NCBI RefSeq assembly: GCF_030463565.1
Contig: NC_134643.1
Coordinates: 77,931,721 to 77,995,720 of the forward strand
DNA from: Pelecanus crispus
Taxonomy: Eukaryota; Chordata; Aves; Pelecaniformes; Pelecanidae
Length of the DNA stretch: 64,000 bases
Direction of reading: 5' to 3'
Of the stretch, positions 47,081 to 58,328 are shown piece by piece. The position numbers were made by a program, and so were the translations under genes. Numbering within the stretch: position 1 is the stretch's first letter; each line of letters starts with the position of its first letter. Below the pieces are notes generated by a model. That model saw only the letters and a program-made list of their open reading frames with translations. It was not told where the DNA came from and did not search any database.

Positions 47081-50000
47081 TGGAAAGAGAAGGGAGGAGT
47101 AGTCAAAAGAGTCTGTCTCTTGCCGGTGGGAGTGATGCCAATAGCAGTTCCCAGCTCTGGACTAGACAAGGATGTATTTGTAGTTCAGGCAGTGCTTAAT
47201 GTACTTCCCTAAGGTAATTTTGTTTATCATGCATGTAAATTGTAAATATCAGAGAGGTTCTAAAATGCCTATCCCACAGCTGAATTTCAAAGATGAAAGC
47301 AGGTTTTAAAATGTGGGTGCCAGTAGACCGTAACCTGTTAGCCATGCTGGGTTCAGCAGTGCTAGGCTCTGCTGTGCAGAATGCCATTCTGCCTAAAAGA
47401 AGTCACTGTCTGAAAAATACCAGGTACATTAACTATTGGGACAGTTGAAGGGCAAGTTAATGTATATATAATACAATGAACTTATTCTCTGTCATAGTAA
47501 TGGCATCAGGATTTGTACGCTTCATCGCACATCAGGAACACTTCTACAGTCTGTGTGAGGGGAAACCAATCTTTACACATGCAGAAAGAGTTCATCTCAC
47601 CGCCTTCTCCTCCTCCCACCACCTCTCTCCAGATTATTTGATAGCGTGGAGGTTGCTGTTCTCTGGGGAAATGGGGCATGTAGGCTTGAACCTTCTCAGG
47701 CTGAGGAGGGAAATTAACCCAGCTTTCTCATTTCCCAATCAAGTCAGAGCTCTGCTAGGAACAGCTTGTTTCTGATTTGAACTGACCCTTGATGCCACAT
47801 CTTGTTTCCGTACCAGCTGCTTTAATCTGTTTCTAGTGAGCCATCTGCTGCTGCTTCTCTCTCCTCTAGGAATACATGCTCTCTATATGTGCTGTCCCCG
47901 GGCAGTCCACCTTCTATTGGTAGCGGTTCCTTCCCCTCCCCTTGCCTCCACATTTCCTGCCCACGAAACTAAATGATGTTGAGAGTAAGTGCTGTGACCT
48001 TGAAGCTGTTGTGTAAAAGCATAACCGCAGCCCCTGCTCCACATTTTGAAAAAACAGACGGCAGCTACAGATCATAGATAGCAAGTGTCACATACACACC
48101 AAGTCTATGTAGCACCTTGTTTCCTTCCAGGGATTTAGGCAGAAACTGCCCCTCAGTGTGACTGTATGGGCTGGAATCTGAAGGTAGTGGAGCTCCAATG
48201 GGAAGCAGGTGCCAAGACGCTCCCCTGGGCCATGTCTGTGCACATGCAGCCATCCGCAAAACCTTGAGACTTGAAATGGGAGCACATTTGAACATACATT
48301 TCTCTAGTACTCAAAAAATGCAATAGCTCTACTAGTCTTGGACACTTAATTTCCCTACAAAGGCTACTTCTGACTTCAATATAGCTATTTAATAATAACA
48401 AATGATCAGATAAGAACTCCAGTGACTTTTTGATCATGATGGAGTGAATCACTGGTAAACTAGACACACATCTCAAGATTTTCAGTCCAGCAGGCTGGCT
48501 TTGAGGTCTCACCCAGCTCCCACTGACGTCAGCAAAAGATCCTTATCTAAAGCCCAAAGCAGTGAATGAGTATGGTCTCAAAAGCAAGTTGTTTGCTGAT
48601 GCTATACTTTTACACTTGTTACAAATGAGACAAAAAGATTTTACTATCTGTAGAATTCAACTGGTTGAAAAGCAGTACGTGAAGAGGATGTCTTGTGGCT
48701 TCAAATACAAACATGACAAACTTGCAGGGTACTTCTGCTATTAACAAAAAAATATTACCTATTTTGTTTGATAAAATTAAACTAATGCCTCAAGGAAACT
48801 TCACAAAATATACCATTTATTTAAATGCATTTTTCTGAAATAGCATAGTATGTCATTGTGGGATTTGACCCAAACTAGGCCCTAGTGTGGATTTTGTGTA
48901 TTCTAGGACACAGGTGGATCAGCATAACTTCTTGATTTGTTAAGTTCACAGGCAGTGAACAACAAAGATACTGCATTTAGTTGGCACAGTTTTGCTGAGT
49001 GATGTTAGACATACTTATGAGCCCACTCTGGGCAACAGGCAATTGGTTTTTTCAGTTAATTCTGCCTTGACTTAGTGGCACAGGTTTAAGGTGGTTTACT
49101 TTTCTGTATCTTTGCATCCTTCCTATACCAGCTGTTTAACATGAGGCTGTTAACACTTGAAAAGATCAGGAATCTGTACTGTGGGTGACAAGTTTGCTTT
49201 AATCAAGGAGAAGACTTTCAGACAGTGCTGTAACGCATTGTCGGGACCTTTGCAGGCAAGATGGATGAGACAATTGCAGCTTGGAGGTTCACAGACTGGC
49301 TGTGTGCAAACCCAAGAAAAGGTGTTTTGTCCTTGGAGATATGCTGCCCTCACAGCTGGTTTTGTGCTCTTCTAGCCACAGCACAAAAGGCACTGGGTGG
49401 GATCTCACCGATCCTAGAGAGGCAGGACTCGGCTTGGGGGCTGCCACTTGTGCACCAAGAGCACGTTTCGATTGCTTTTCATTTCAACAGGCCTCCTAAG
49501 CAGCTTTATTTATTCTTGTGTAGAGATTTGTTAGCAGTAATACCGTTTTCCAGAGACATTAGACATTAGGCTCTTGTTAGGCATTCAGAAAATACCCATT
49601 TCTGCCAGGAATGAAACAGCTATTTAAAAACTGAAGATTATTTTGGTTTTAAATCAAAAGTGGCACCATCAAATTGACAGACTTTTAAGTAAGAGATTTA
49701 CAAGCAAGTGAATCAATTTGTGGGCACAAACCTCACCAGCCAGGAGTCCAAAATAACATAGGCACTTTGGAAAATGCTAATCTTTTTGACCTAATTTTGT
49801 TAGAAAACCACAAAGTAAATTGATCATCCTACTGGCTCCAATACTGAGAATAGAGAGGGAGAGCAAGTAGGATTTGGAAGCTCTTCTCAGGTTAAGCTTG
49901 TTTCATCATGGAAGGAATCTGTCCATGATTCATAGATCTTTAAGGCCAGACTCTATCACTATCACAATCCAGTCTGACGTACTGTATAACGTAATCCATA

Positions 50001-53000
50001 CAACTTCACTTGCTGTATTGTGCCAGCATAGCACAGCCTGTTGCTGGCAAAGCCTGACTTCTTTTGTGCTGGTTTTTTTGCTTCTTTGAAGGGCTTCTGA
50101 ACCAATTATTGAGTGGAAATAACTTTAAAGAGCTTATTTTTGTTATTGGCTGATTACAGTATGTTTATGCTATTTATACAATTTTTGAAGCAAAAGGCTG
50201 ATTTGGGGAGGAACTTTTGCTTTTAAAAGATAGTAGATTTTACTAATGCACAGGAACAGAATTTCTAGCAAAGTCAAAAAATTGCTTGTGGTGCCCTTAA
50301 AAGTAATCCAATGACCTTCAAGCGTAAACCACAGACTAAAAAAGATTTTTTGTAATTGTATTCATTCTTCTACTTAGCTAGCCTGTTCACATGTACTCTA
50401 TAAAACACACTTGATTCAGGACACTGGTATTGTTCTTTACATTGAACCATGTAATACTGCGGTCTGAGGGGAAACCACAAACACTTGTGTTCTGGAAGAG
50501 AAGTCTGTGAAAAATCTGCATTTGTATTTACAGGTATGCTGAGTACCTTCAGTTTACTGCTATTAAGTTTTCGGTAGGAAAAAAGGCAACTAGCTAGGCC
50601 TAAGCAGTCACCTAAGTATGTTTTTATGTGAAGCAATACAAGTCACTCTAATGACACAGTCAATCTCTCAGTATTCCCTCAGGGGAGGACAGTGCTTTTT
50701 TCCGGTCACTCTCAGCTTCTGAAATAGATCTCTCAATTAAGAGTGGCGTGCATGGAGCTAGCTTGGCCCCAGCAAATACACAAAGAAATCCACATCTTCT
50801 TCAGGATGATATCTCAGAGAAATGCTGACTTGATGCTTTTCATGTCCTGTGTAACAGCTAAGACATGCTATGCTTCAGATGTCATTAATCATTTACAGAA
50901 AAGAGAAAGGCGTAGTATTACAGACACCTTTCTTTAACTGCTTAGACTCAGGCTATTATTTAACTGCTCTGAGGTTTGATTGTTATTTTTTACCCCTTTA
51001 GCAAGTTGTTGTATAAGCTGTTTGGAAAAAAGAGGCTATCCATTGCTTACATAAAGCATTCTGTTCTCTATTTTATAGCTAAAAAGCTACTCAAGAGACA
51101 GTGCTCACCTAAAAACGGGGCAAAAATATCAAGTGTGGCCTACTCAAAATCAGTGCCTTACATAAACTGGGAGCCTACTCTGCCAAGATTCAAGGCTATA
51201 TGCTATAAACACCAGTTACTGTCATATATGAAGCATATGAAATGTTCAATGAAGAGACTAATCATCACCTTTGAATAAGAAACAAGTATAATAAATGAAG
51301 TTTAAAATCTGTGTTAATGAATTGGCAGTGCATTATGTTTATGAGCTCTCTAAGTACCAGGAGATGTGACACTGAGCATGAATGGAAATACACAGAACAC
51401 ATGACAGGCAGAAATATTGCTGAGGGATTGATCTGATTTTCTGGCCGAGACATATCATAAAGTGCCAAAAATTCCTGCATTCACTGAATTACAAGTACTT
51501 CTATTGTTGCACTAAAAAATATTAAATAAAATGTGAATAAGGTACCTTAGTTCTGCTTCTAGTGAGTCAGTTTAAAAAAAACCCAAACACTATTGCATTT
51601 TGAATGTCCTCACTGAATGTTCCCATATGGAGAGAGTTTGTATTTAATAGCTGTTAAGCTATTAAGTTTGTTAAAACAGTTTTCTGGAACTAAGTCTTTT
51701 AACCCATTGAGCTTTGTAACAACAGCCATCTTCAACTTTCTGTGGTTACTGAGTCTCTGAAACATTTTCAGTCAATGTGACTGACTCACTCTTCTGAAAT
51801 CTCCTTAACATTTGGGTGTCCACTGATGATGCAAACCTGGAGGAGGGAGCTCCCGCTTCAAAACTGGGGCAAAAGAGTATTTTAGCAGGGCCAAACATGA
51901 CATTTAAGCTTCCTGTGAACAAATTCTTGCAAATTTCTCTCAGTATCAGTTGTAGTATATGAATAAAACAAATGCGCATTAATGACAAAGATTTTCTCAA
52001 AGATGGCAACACTGTCTAACTCTTGGGTTTTAGCTCTTCCCACTGCTTTTTATTTCATTTAGGGCAGAAGTGGTTTGTGATTGCTTTTCTCCAACAGAAA
52101 TTCTGTAAGACCAACTGAACCCAGCATGGTGGAATTTATATATCACTGCAATAGTAACTGTGGAATTACGTATAACTTAAAATTCTGAGATGAAAAGTTG
52201 GATTTGCAAGGGAAAATAAGTACCTTATGAAAAAGTGTGCATTGAGAATGTCATAGTAGCGCAATTACATTTGTTCAACAACATCCCCAGCTGGAACCCA
52301 TGATTCCCTGACCGGGTGAGCATATTCTGATAGAGCCATTCACCCACCCTGCCCTTCCACATGCCGAGTCTAACCCTCGGGCTTAGCTATGGGCAAGATG
52401 CTGAGCTGCCCACTCCCACACAGATGGGGGTGGGGGGGGAAGGGGCTTCCAAGTCGAATGTGAAATGTGTTGGGAGCTTCAAAGGATAAAAGATGGCACA
52501 AATGGAGTTCAGGACTGCATCTGAGTAATTGCTCTCAAGATTAGAGTTTGGAGTTTAGCCAACTAAATTCTGCCTAAATCTCCAAGAGCTATGAATAAAA
52601 CACATCTTTGTTTTCTGTTTTTTTTTCCCCAGCTCCATCATTGACTAGGGAAGTTACTAATCTTCCACCACGTTACATTAAATTCATAGGTGTTCAAATG
52701 GGTTTTGCCCATGTCATTTTGTGAGGATTTACTTTCTCAAGTTTTTTAAAGTGTTTTGGCAGACATACATTTACACATAATGAAAATAAAGACAATACTG
52801 AACTGCTGTCTTAGATGGGATGATGGAAGCAGAAAAGCAAAGATTTAATGAGACTTCTGTTTCAAGGTATTAGCTTTCCCAAGATAAAATACCAGCTTTC
52901 CTACACAGAGAAAACAGACATAGAAACAGCTGTTTTACACATACGAGGTTCTTGTTGAGGTATATCAAGCTATAGCAAGAATCTTTAGTAGGACTTCAAA

Positions 53001-54481
53001 ATTTCTTTAATTTTGAAGGGGGAAAAAAAGCGCTTTTTTTTTTTTTAAGAGAGTCAACAGTAAACAGCTTCTTGTAATTTTATAAATAACCATAATCACC
53101 TGTAGCATTACCACCAGTGGTGAGGGGCTTATAAACATTACTACAAGAGTCCCTCTGCACTGTTTCTACAGCTCCAGACTCATTGTTCGGTTGCATGTGA
53201 CTATCCTCTTGAAGAAAACAGCCTTTCAGAGAACTCTTTCAAGCAATTTATTTCTGCAAGAGCATTTTTATAACCCATAGCTTTGTCTTAACCCTTTGCA
53301 TGCTTGCAGCTTCCTTGGCCCTGGACAGATAACGGGCATTCACACACATATACTTCCCCTCAGCATAACGTAGTCAATGGTAAAAATACTTATGTAAATA
53401 ATATTCCTGCTTTTATTAAAAACATGTGAATCTTTTTTGTGTATTTAGTCACACTTCCTTCTGCACTTTTAGCAAAAGATGTTTTTCTTTTTATCTTAAG
53501 AGTAATTTTATTATGCCCCCAGACCCAAAAACCAATCAGCTGTCTGCTGCTCAAAGATATAAATTTTAATGACTTAGATATTAACCACTAGAACAGATAA
53601 TGAAAGAATGTAACATACTTTACAAAGTATTACTCCTACTTTTGTTAGTTCCAAAGGAACCGCCATTACTAATTACAGACAGAAGCCTGAAAGCCCACTG
53701 AACGGCACACCTGCAGAAGTAGCTTCCTTCACACAGGTCACCGATCATCTGGATCCAGCCTTACTGGTGAGCGATACCAGCTGTGCTGTACACGCAATTT
53801 CCCTCATATCTGAGTCCAACGGGTAGAAGCAGGCGCACGTGCAGCCCATGAAGATGGCACAGATAAGGACGTGTGAGTCCTAGGCAATAGGCTATTCTGC
53901 CACACCTTCAACTGGAACTGAGCAAGCACAGGCTACATCAACATTAACAAGCAGGAGAGCACAGTAAGAACGGTTCTGTCAAGTGGAACAGGCATTGCTG
54001 AGGTCCCAATGCCCACACCGTACATGCTGTAGAGGTTTCAGTTCAGACTAGCTCTAGTGGGGTCTTGTGGAGTGAATGCCCATTAACAGCCGGAGCACAT
54101 TAAGCCCTTAGAAGTGCATCTTGAGGTCTCTATGCAAAAGGAATACACTTTGCACACACCCACACTACTCCAGGATGTGAACCAAAGCACAGTGAGGATG
54201 ACAGGCAGATTTCACTTCAGAAGTGCACTGCTGGTATTAGCAGAAAACGTAGCTACAGTGCCAGCATCTAGTGTAATGCAGGCCCACTAACACAATTTAA
54301 TATACGGGTAAAAGTTAACCCTATTTTTATGCTACTTTTTACTGATGTGTGTGACTGTTCTGTGCCCTGCTCTGACCACACACTGGACCAGGTGACCCAA
54401 AGAGGCCTCTCCCAACCAAAATTATTCCAAGATCCTGATTCTTCCTCAGACAAGGTGTCCTCTGTACAGCACCCTGGAAAT
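47081..54481. other. Intergenic region between STK38L and the downstream promoter
   Basis: About 7.4 kb without a recognisable exon, CpG island or RNA gene. It contains an old LINE relic at 49.93-50.04 kb, a G-run near 52428-52440 and poly-T tracts near 53.03 kb. ORFs here (for example 119 codons at 48153-48512, minus) show no family resemblance. Further STK38L 3' UTR or unannotated non-coding transcripts cannot be excluded. Confidence 0.6.
49927..50040 (-). mobile_element. Old CR1/L3-like LINE relic
   Basis: GATTCATAGATCTTTAAGGC followed by CCAGTCTGACGTACTGTATA resembles the antisense 3' end of old CR1/L3 LINEs common in birds and reptiles. It is short and diverged, with approximate edges. 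Confidence 0.65.
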
Positions 54482-55080
54482 CATATAATAGAATCATAGA
54501 ATTGTTTAGGTTGGAAAAGACCTTTAGGATCATCAAGTCCATCCGTTAACCCAGCACTGCCAAGTCTACCACTAAACCATGTCCCCAAGCACCACATCTA
54601 ATGTCTTTTAAGTACCTCCAGGGATGCTGACTCAACCACTTCCCTGGGCAGCCTGTTCCACTGCTTGACAACCCTTCCAGTGAAGAAATTTTTCCCAATA
54701 TCCAATCTAAACCTCCCCTGGTGCAACTTGAAGACATTTTTTCTTCTCCCATCACTTGTTACTTGGAGAAGAGACCAACATCCACCTCACTACAACCTCC
54801 TTTCAGGGAGTTGTAGAGTTACAGTTAGGTTACTTAGGTACAGTTCCCTCAGCCGCTCCTCATAAGACCTGTGCTCCAGAGCCTTCACCAGCTTCGTTGC
54901 CCTTCTTTGGACGCGCTCCAGCACCTCAATGTCTTTCTTGTAGTGAGGGGCCCAAAACTGAACGCCGTATTCGAGGTGCAGCCTCACCAGTGCCGAGTAC
55001 AGGGGGATGATCGCTTCCCTGCTCCTGCTGGCCACACTATTCCTGACACAAGCCAGGATGCTGTTGGCCTTCTTGGCCAC
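54482..55080 (-). mobile_element. CR1 LINE, 5'-truncated, minus strand
   Basis: The + strand shows the reverse complement of an avian CR1 3' region. It starts with ATCATAGAAT units (the CR1 3' terminal repeat is ATTCTATGAT-like), followed by GGTTGGAAAAGACCT and ATCATCAAGTCCA. Read on the minus strand, 54790-55080 encodes the reverse-transcriptase C-terminus typical of CR1 ORF2, with [20 protein letters not shown] and [12 protein letters not shown]. The match stops abruptly near 55080 (5' truncation, usual for CR1). A stretch of roughly 50 bases usual in CR1 is replaced by about 25 unrelated bases near 54813-54840, which breaks the frame. It is a dead copy. Confidence 0.93.
54813..54840 (-). 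other. Internal deletion/replacement within the CR1 copy
   Basis: Between TTGTAGAG and CAGTTCCCTCAGC the usual CR1 sequence is missing and a short unrelated AT-rich segment with a TTAGGTTACTTAGGTA near-repeat is found instead. This makes the minus-strand ORF end in non-CR1 residues. Confidence 0.65.
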
Positions 55081-55480
55081 AACGTAACAGGTACGCAGGC
55101 CAAGGCAAAGCAATCCTGGGATCTTTCCCCATAGCGCAAAGGTCAGAAGTGGCCCACACCTACCCTGGCTCTCCAATATGCCAGAAAGGAGCGGAGGCAT
55201 TTCCACCATATACTCAACGCAGCTGGTGTAGCGTGGCCCATCCAGCTGCCGCACACAACGGCCATGACTGCCCTCGCGGGTCTCGGAGCTCTAGATGAGG
55301 GCCGTGCGGCTGGCACCAGCCCTCACCCACTCTTCACTCCCAGCCCTCCTCTCTCTGGGGATGAGGGAAGGGCCCGGCCCGAGGCGCGGCGCGGCGGGAA
55401 GGGGCGGGGGGGGCCGCGCCGCCACCGCTGCCCAGCGCCCGTTGGACACCGGCCGCTCCCCGCTCGCGCGCGGCCCGAAA

Positions 55481-55490
55481 TCTCGCGAGA
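55481..55490. promoter_or_regulatory. TCTCGCGAGA promoter palindrome
   Basis: A perfect 10-bp copy of the TCTCGCGAGA core-promoter element found in mammalian CpG-island promoters, known to bind BANP when unmethylated and earlier linked to ZBTB33 (Kaiso). It lies about 80 bp before the first strong ATG and 260 bp before the proposed BMAL2 start. Confidence 0.85.
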
Positions 55491-55520
55491 AGCGTCCCGC
55501 CGGCCGGGCCGGGGCCGGGG

Positions 55521-55556
55521 CCGGGCTGGGCTGGGCTGGGCTGGGCCGGGCCGGGG
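55521..55556. repeat. GGGCT/GGGCC pentamer array
   Basis: Tandem GGGCT units pass into GGGCC and end in a G-run. There are many three-G blocks at short spacing, so a G-quadruplex on the + strand is possible just upstream of the first ATG. Confidence 0.8.
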
Positions 55557-55558
55557 GG

Positions 55559-55681
55559 ATGGCGGCGGTGGGGGCGCTGCTGAGGCGGCGCCGGTGCGGG
55601 GGCGGGGGCGGGCGCGGGCTGGCGGGGCGCCTGTGGGCCCTCCCCCGGGCCGGCGGGACGGGCAGTGTCTCCTCACCTTAG
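55559..55681 (+). CDS. 40-codon upstream ORF in the CpG island
   Basis: The ATG has G at -3 and +4 (GGGGGATGG), a good initiation context. The peptide begins MAAVGALLRRRRCGG and ends TAG 62 nt before the proposed BMAL2 start, in a different frame. The Arg-rich, acid-free N-terminus resembles a mitochondrial presequence, but GC-rich DNA makes such sequences by chance. It could be a regulatory uORF, a YY1 site only, or the start of another first exon. I cannot decide from sequence alone. Confidence 0.35.
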   Translation: MAAVGALLRRRRCGGGGGRGLAGRLWALPRAGGTGSVSSP

Positions 55682-55742
55682 TTCGCCTCCTGCATGCCGC
55701 CGGTGCCGGGGGCGCTGTGGAGCGGGGCACGGGCCGCCCGCC

Positions 55743-55803
55743 ATGGCCGAGGCAGGAGCGGGAAGCGCCGAGGGGGCCGAGGAGGAGCGGCGGGCCGCTG
55801 AAG
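55743..55803 (+). CDS. BMAL2: Probable first coding exon of BMAL2 (ARNTL2)
   Basis: ATG at 55743 sits in GCCCGCCATGG, a near-ideal Kozak context inside the CpG island. It opens a frame of 20 codons plus one base (MAEAGAGSAEG, then a Glu/Arg/Ala stretch) ending at a GAAG|gtgggg donor. The short Met-Ala-Glu/Gly-rich exon 1 resembles the start of mammalian ARNTL2 (MAAEEEAAAGG, from memory). BMAL2 is the bHLH-PAS partner of CLOCK/NPAS2 in the circadian clock. The bHLH exons would lie to the right of the window. The identification rests on gene order and exon style, not on domain homology. Confidence 0.5.
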
Positions 55804-55937
55804 GTGGGGGCGGGCGCCGGTTCGGGGGGCAGCTGTTGGCGGGCGCCGCCTGGGTGCCCCCCGCCCCGCTGTAACGGCTGCGGGTGGTGGGCTGCACCGT
55901 GTGTGCGGGGCGATCGTGGCTACGGGTGGGGCGGGGT

Positions 55938-55998
55938 GTGTGTCTGTCGGTCTGTGTGTCGGTCTGTGTGTCTGTCTGTCGGTCTGTCTGTCGGTCTC
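55938..55998. repeat. GTCT/GTGT-rich tetranucleotide repeat
   Basis: Repeating GTCTGTCG/GTCTGTGT units lie just downstream of the proposed first exon, still within the CpG island. It is likely to vary in length. The long open frames it creates are artefacts of periodicity. Confidence 0.9.
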
Positions 55999-57643
55999 CC
56001 TCCGTGATACGGCACGAGCAAGCCCTGCGTGCCTGCCGTTGCGAGGTTGGTGGCCGTGGCGCAGGGGTGCGTGTCTCCAGGCTGTGCGCGGCCGTCCGTG
56101 GGGTATTGCCCTTCCTGGGAGGGCACTTCGGTCTAGTCATGTTCCCAGTATCGCTCTCTGGTGGGGTTTGGTTTTTTGGTTTTTTGGGTTTTTTTTTTAA
56201 TTCACGCTGATGTCTGCACGCACGCTGGCCCGAAGTGTGACCTGGAGGCTGCTAACTCCTTTCTCCCCTTGAAGTTCAGTAAAGGTACAGAAGGGTGGAT
56301 GCAGCGGCGTTATATTGTGCACTTACAGAGAAATCCCGAGTATAATGTTCACTCTGTGCTTCTGTTTAGTACTGTTACAGATGTGGCATCATACTGATGT
56401 GATGTAGACTAAAAATGTTTTTTTAACTTAGTATGTAGTTTACCGTTTCTGATATACGCTTAGCCGTCTTACCTGTACCTAATAGACTAGTATAAATTTT
56501 TGTAGGTAAACATAATTTAGTATTTTAGGTCTAGATTTTGTCTTTCGTGTGTGTGTGTGCATGCCTGCGCTTGTATAGTGACCAAGGTTTGACGTTTCTT
56601 CCTTGTTCTTAATCGTAAGTTTCTGGTACTAAAACAAGGCTAGTTGTAAACCACCGGCAGCTGTTCGTGCTCCTTCTGCTTTGAAATGAGTACGTTGCTT
56701 CCCCTCTCCAAGGAGAAAGCAGTGCTTTGCACGGGGTTTTGAAAAACAGAAGTGAGCAAGTCTCTCCTAAGTCATCATTGCAGTTCTGTTGAGTTAGCAC
56801 CAATTCTTCTAGGTTTAGTAGCTGTTGTTTTCTAAACATCTGTGGGGTTATGTGTGTTTTGATGTATATGGGGATCCAGTTTGTCTAGAATAATTGTCGT
56901 TTTTCCCTCTCTGCTGCTTGATTGTTTAAATACTGGTATAATTCTGTAGCAAGTAATCTAGTGTTTGAAAACAACGTGGGTTTTTTGTAGAGTTTTTGCA
57001 GTCTGTTAAATTGTGCTTAAAACAAGGATTTATTGTTTCTATGTCATGCATATACTGTAAGGAAAGGAAATAATCAAAATAAACCCCAAATACGTGGACA
57101 TCTTCATTTACAAATAGATTTGGGAAAGCAATGAACCATAGGCTTTCATGTTTTATTGTGAAAGAAACCCCCTCCCTGGTTTCTTTTGTTACCCATGTTT
57201 ATACCTATCCTTCTAATGGATTGAAGAAACAGGTTTTTTCTATTAATTTTTTTTAAAGATAAAAGTATCTTAATTTTTGTGGTATAGGTCCACACTAGGG
57301 TTAGCTGCTTAATAGTTTTTTCCACTTGAGTGTACATGTTATTGTTGGTATACTTGCACATTATGAAAAACAAACTCTAAACTGGACAGTTCACATCAAC
57401 TAAAAATCAAATTCATTACAAGAAGAAATAATTTGGTGGGTGATTGTAGGAAGTGAATCATTGTGAGTACTCTGTTGAAAATTCCATTTGGACTCCAGGG
57501 CCAGCTAAAACCATGGAACTTTTGCAGCTGACTTGATGGGGAATCAGCATGTTACAATAATATGAATCAAAAACTTAGAAGAAAGCAGCTACCCCCCATT
57601 CCTTTAGCAGCATATGATTAGAGATGTTTGGGGTTTTGTGGTT

Positions 57644-57661
57644 CCCCCCCCCCCCCCCCCC
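57644..57661. repeat. Poly-C tract (18 C) before AGTAATG
   Basis: Eighteen C in a row; the last C plus AG makes a CAG that resembles a splice acceptor. It is in the proposed BMAL2 intron. Confidence 0.9.
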
Positions 57662-58306
57662 AGTAATGAACTATGATATACGAGACTCTCGATTTCTATC
57701 AGTGACCTGGTTTGGGTCTGAAAGTGACTGGGAAAGCAGGGTAGCCTTTCAAGGGCTTCTGTAGTATCTTTTTATTAGATAGTTACAGTCATACTTTTTA
57801 ATACAGTAGTAGGTTTGGCCAAGTATTTGGTGTTTGAAATCTATTAAGTAAATGTGTTATTTAATTGGGACGTTGTGTTTCTTGACTGGTTCTCTTCTGA
57901 ATGGTGAAAATAAGTAAAAATAGATGCAGAAAGTAATCAGTTGCCTATGTTAATGTTTGATTTAAATTTCTATAATTCAGGATATTATACTCTTTCCTTT
58001 CATCATTTTGAGATATTAAAAACATATCCAATATTCTTAAGTTAACCTATAAGAGTTTATTCTCTGTATAGTGTTGTTTGTAAGGTGGTTTCATTATTGA
58101 AGTCTCTGCATCTTGCTCCTGCATTAGGCATGCTTATAAAATTGGGGGGGGGTGGGGGTGTCACACGACTGTTTCAGTACATTTCTACTGTTTTCACAGC
58201 TTAACTCCAATGAAAATTGTTGCCCCAACTTTCAGTGAGAGATACTGGGGGACTATGATCCGGATGCCAGACTTGCTGTAACTAGTCTGAAGATGCTTTT
58301 CATGGC

Positions 58307-58328
58307 TTATTTTAAAGCTTTAAAATAA
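58307..58328. repeat. Perfect 22-bp palindrome
   Basis: TTATTTTAAAG at 58307-58317 is followed directly by its reverse complement CTTTAAAATAA at 58318-58328, with no spacer. It is AT-rich apart from the central AAGCTT. Confidence 0.95.

Larger units (their letters stand above)
55260..56130 (+). promoter_or_regulatory. BMAL2: CpG-island promoter, probably of BMAL2 (ARNTL2)
   Basis: An abrupt GC- and CpG-rich block of about 0.9 kb in AT-rich surroundings. It contains GC boxes (for example GGGGCGGGGG at 55401-55410), a TCTCGCGAGA element at 55481-55490, GGGCT repeats at about 55521-55550 and an ATGGCGGCGG YY1-like site at 55559. No TATA box is seen. Such islands mark broad promoters of widely expressed genes. 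Vertebrate gene order puts ARNTL2 directly downstream of STK38L on the same strand, which is why I assign it. Transcription in both directions is possible. Confidence 0.8.

Noticed and set aside
48153-48512. 119-codon minus-strand ORF in the intergenic region
   Set aside because: Overlaps other open frames, no domain, and no promoter-like composition nearby.
54790-55254. 154-codon minus-strand ORF as a host gene
   Set aside because: The middle of it is the reverse-transcriptase C-terminus of a CR1 LINE; both ends run into non-CR1 sequence, so it is a fossil ORF.
55264-56007. 247-codon + strand ORF in the CpG island
   Set aside because: Gly/Arg/Pro/Ala-rich translation of GC-rich DNA ending in the GTCT repeat (Val-Cys-Arg-Ser periodicity); not a protein-coding pattern.
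55673-56140. 155-codon minus-strand ORF as a divergent gene
   Set aside because: Repeat-driven Thr-Asp-Arg-Gln periodicity and CpG-island bias. Antisense transcription is possible but this frame is not evidence for it.
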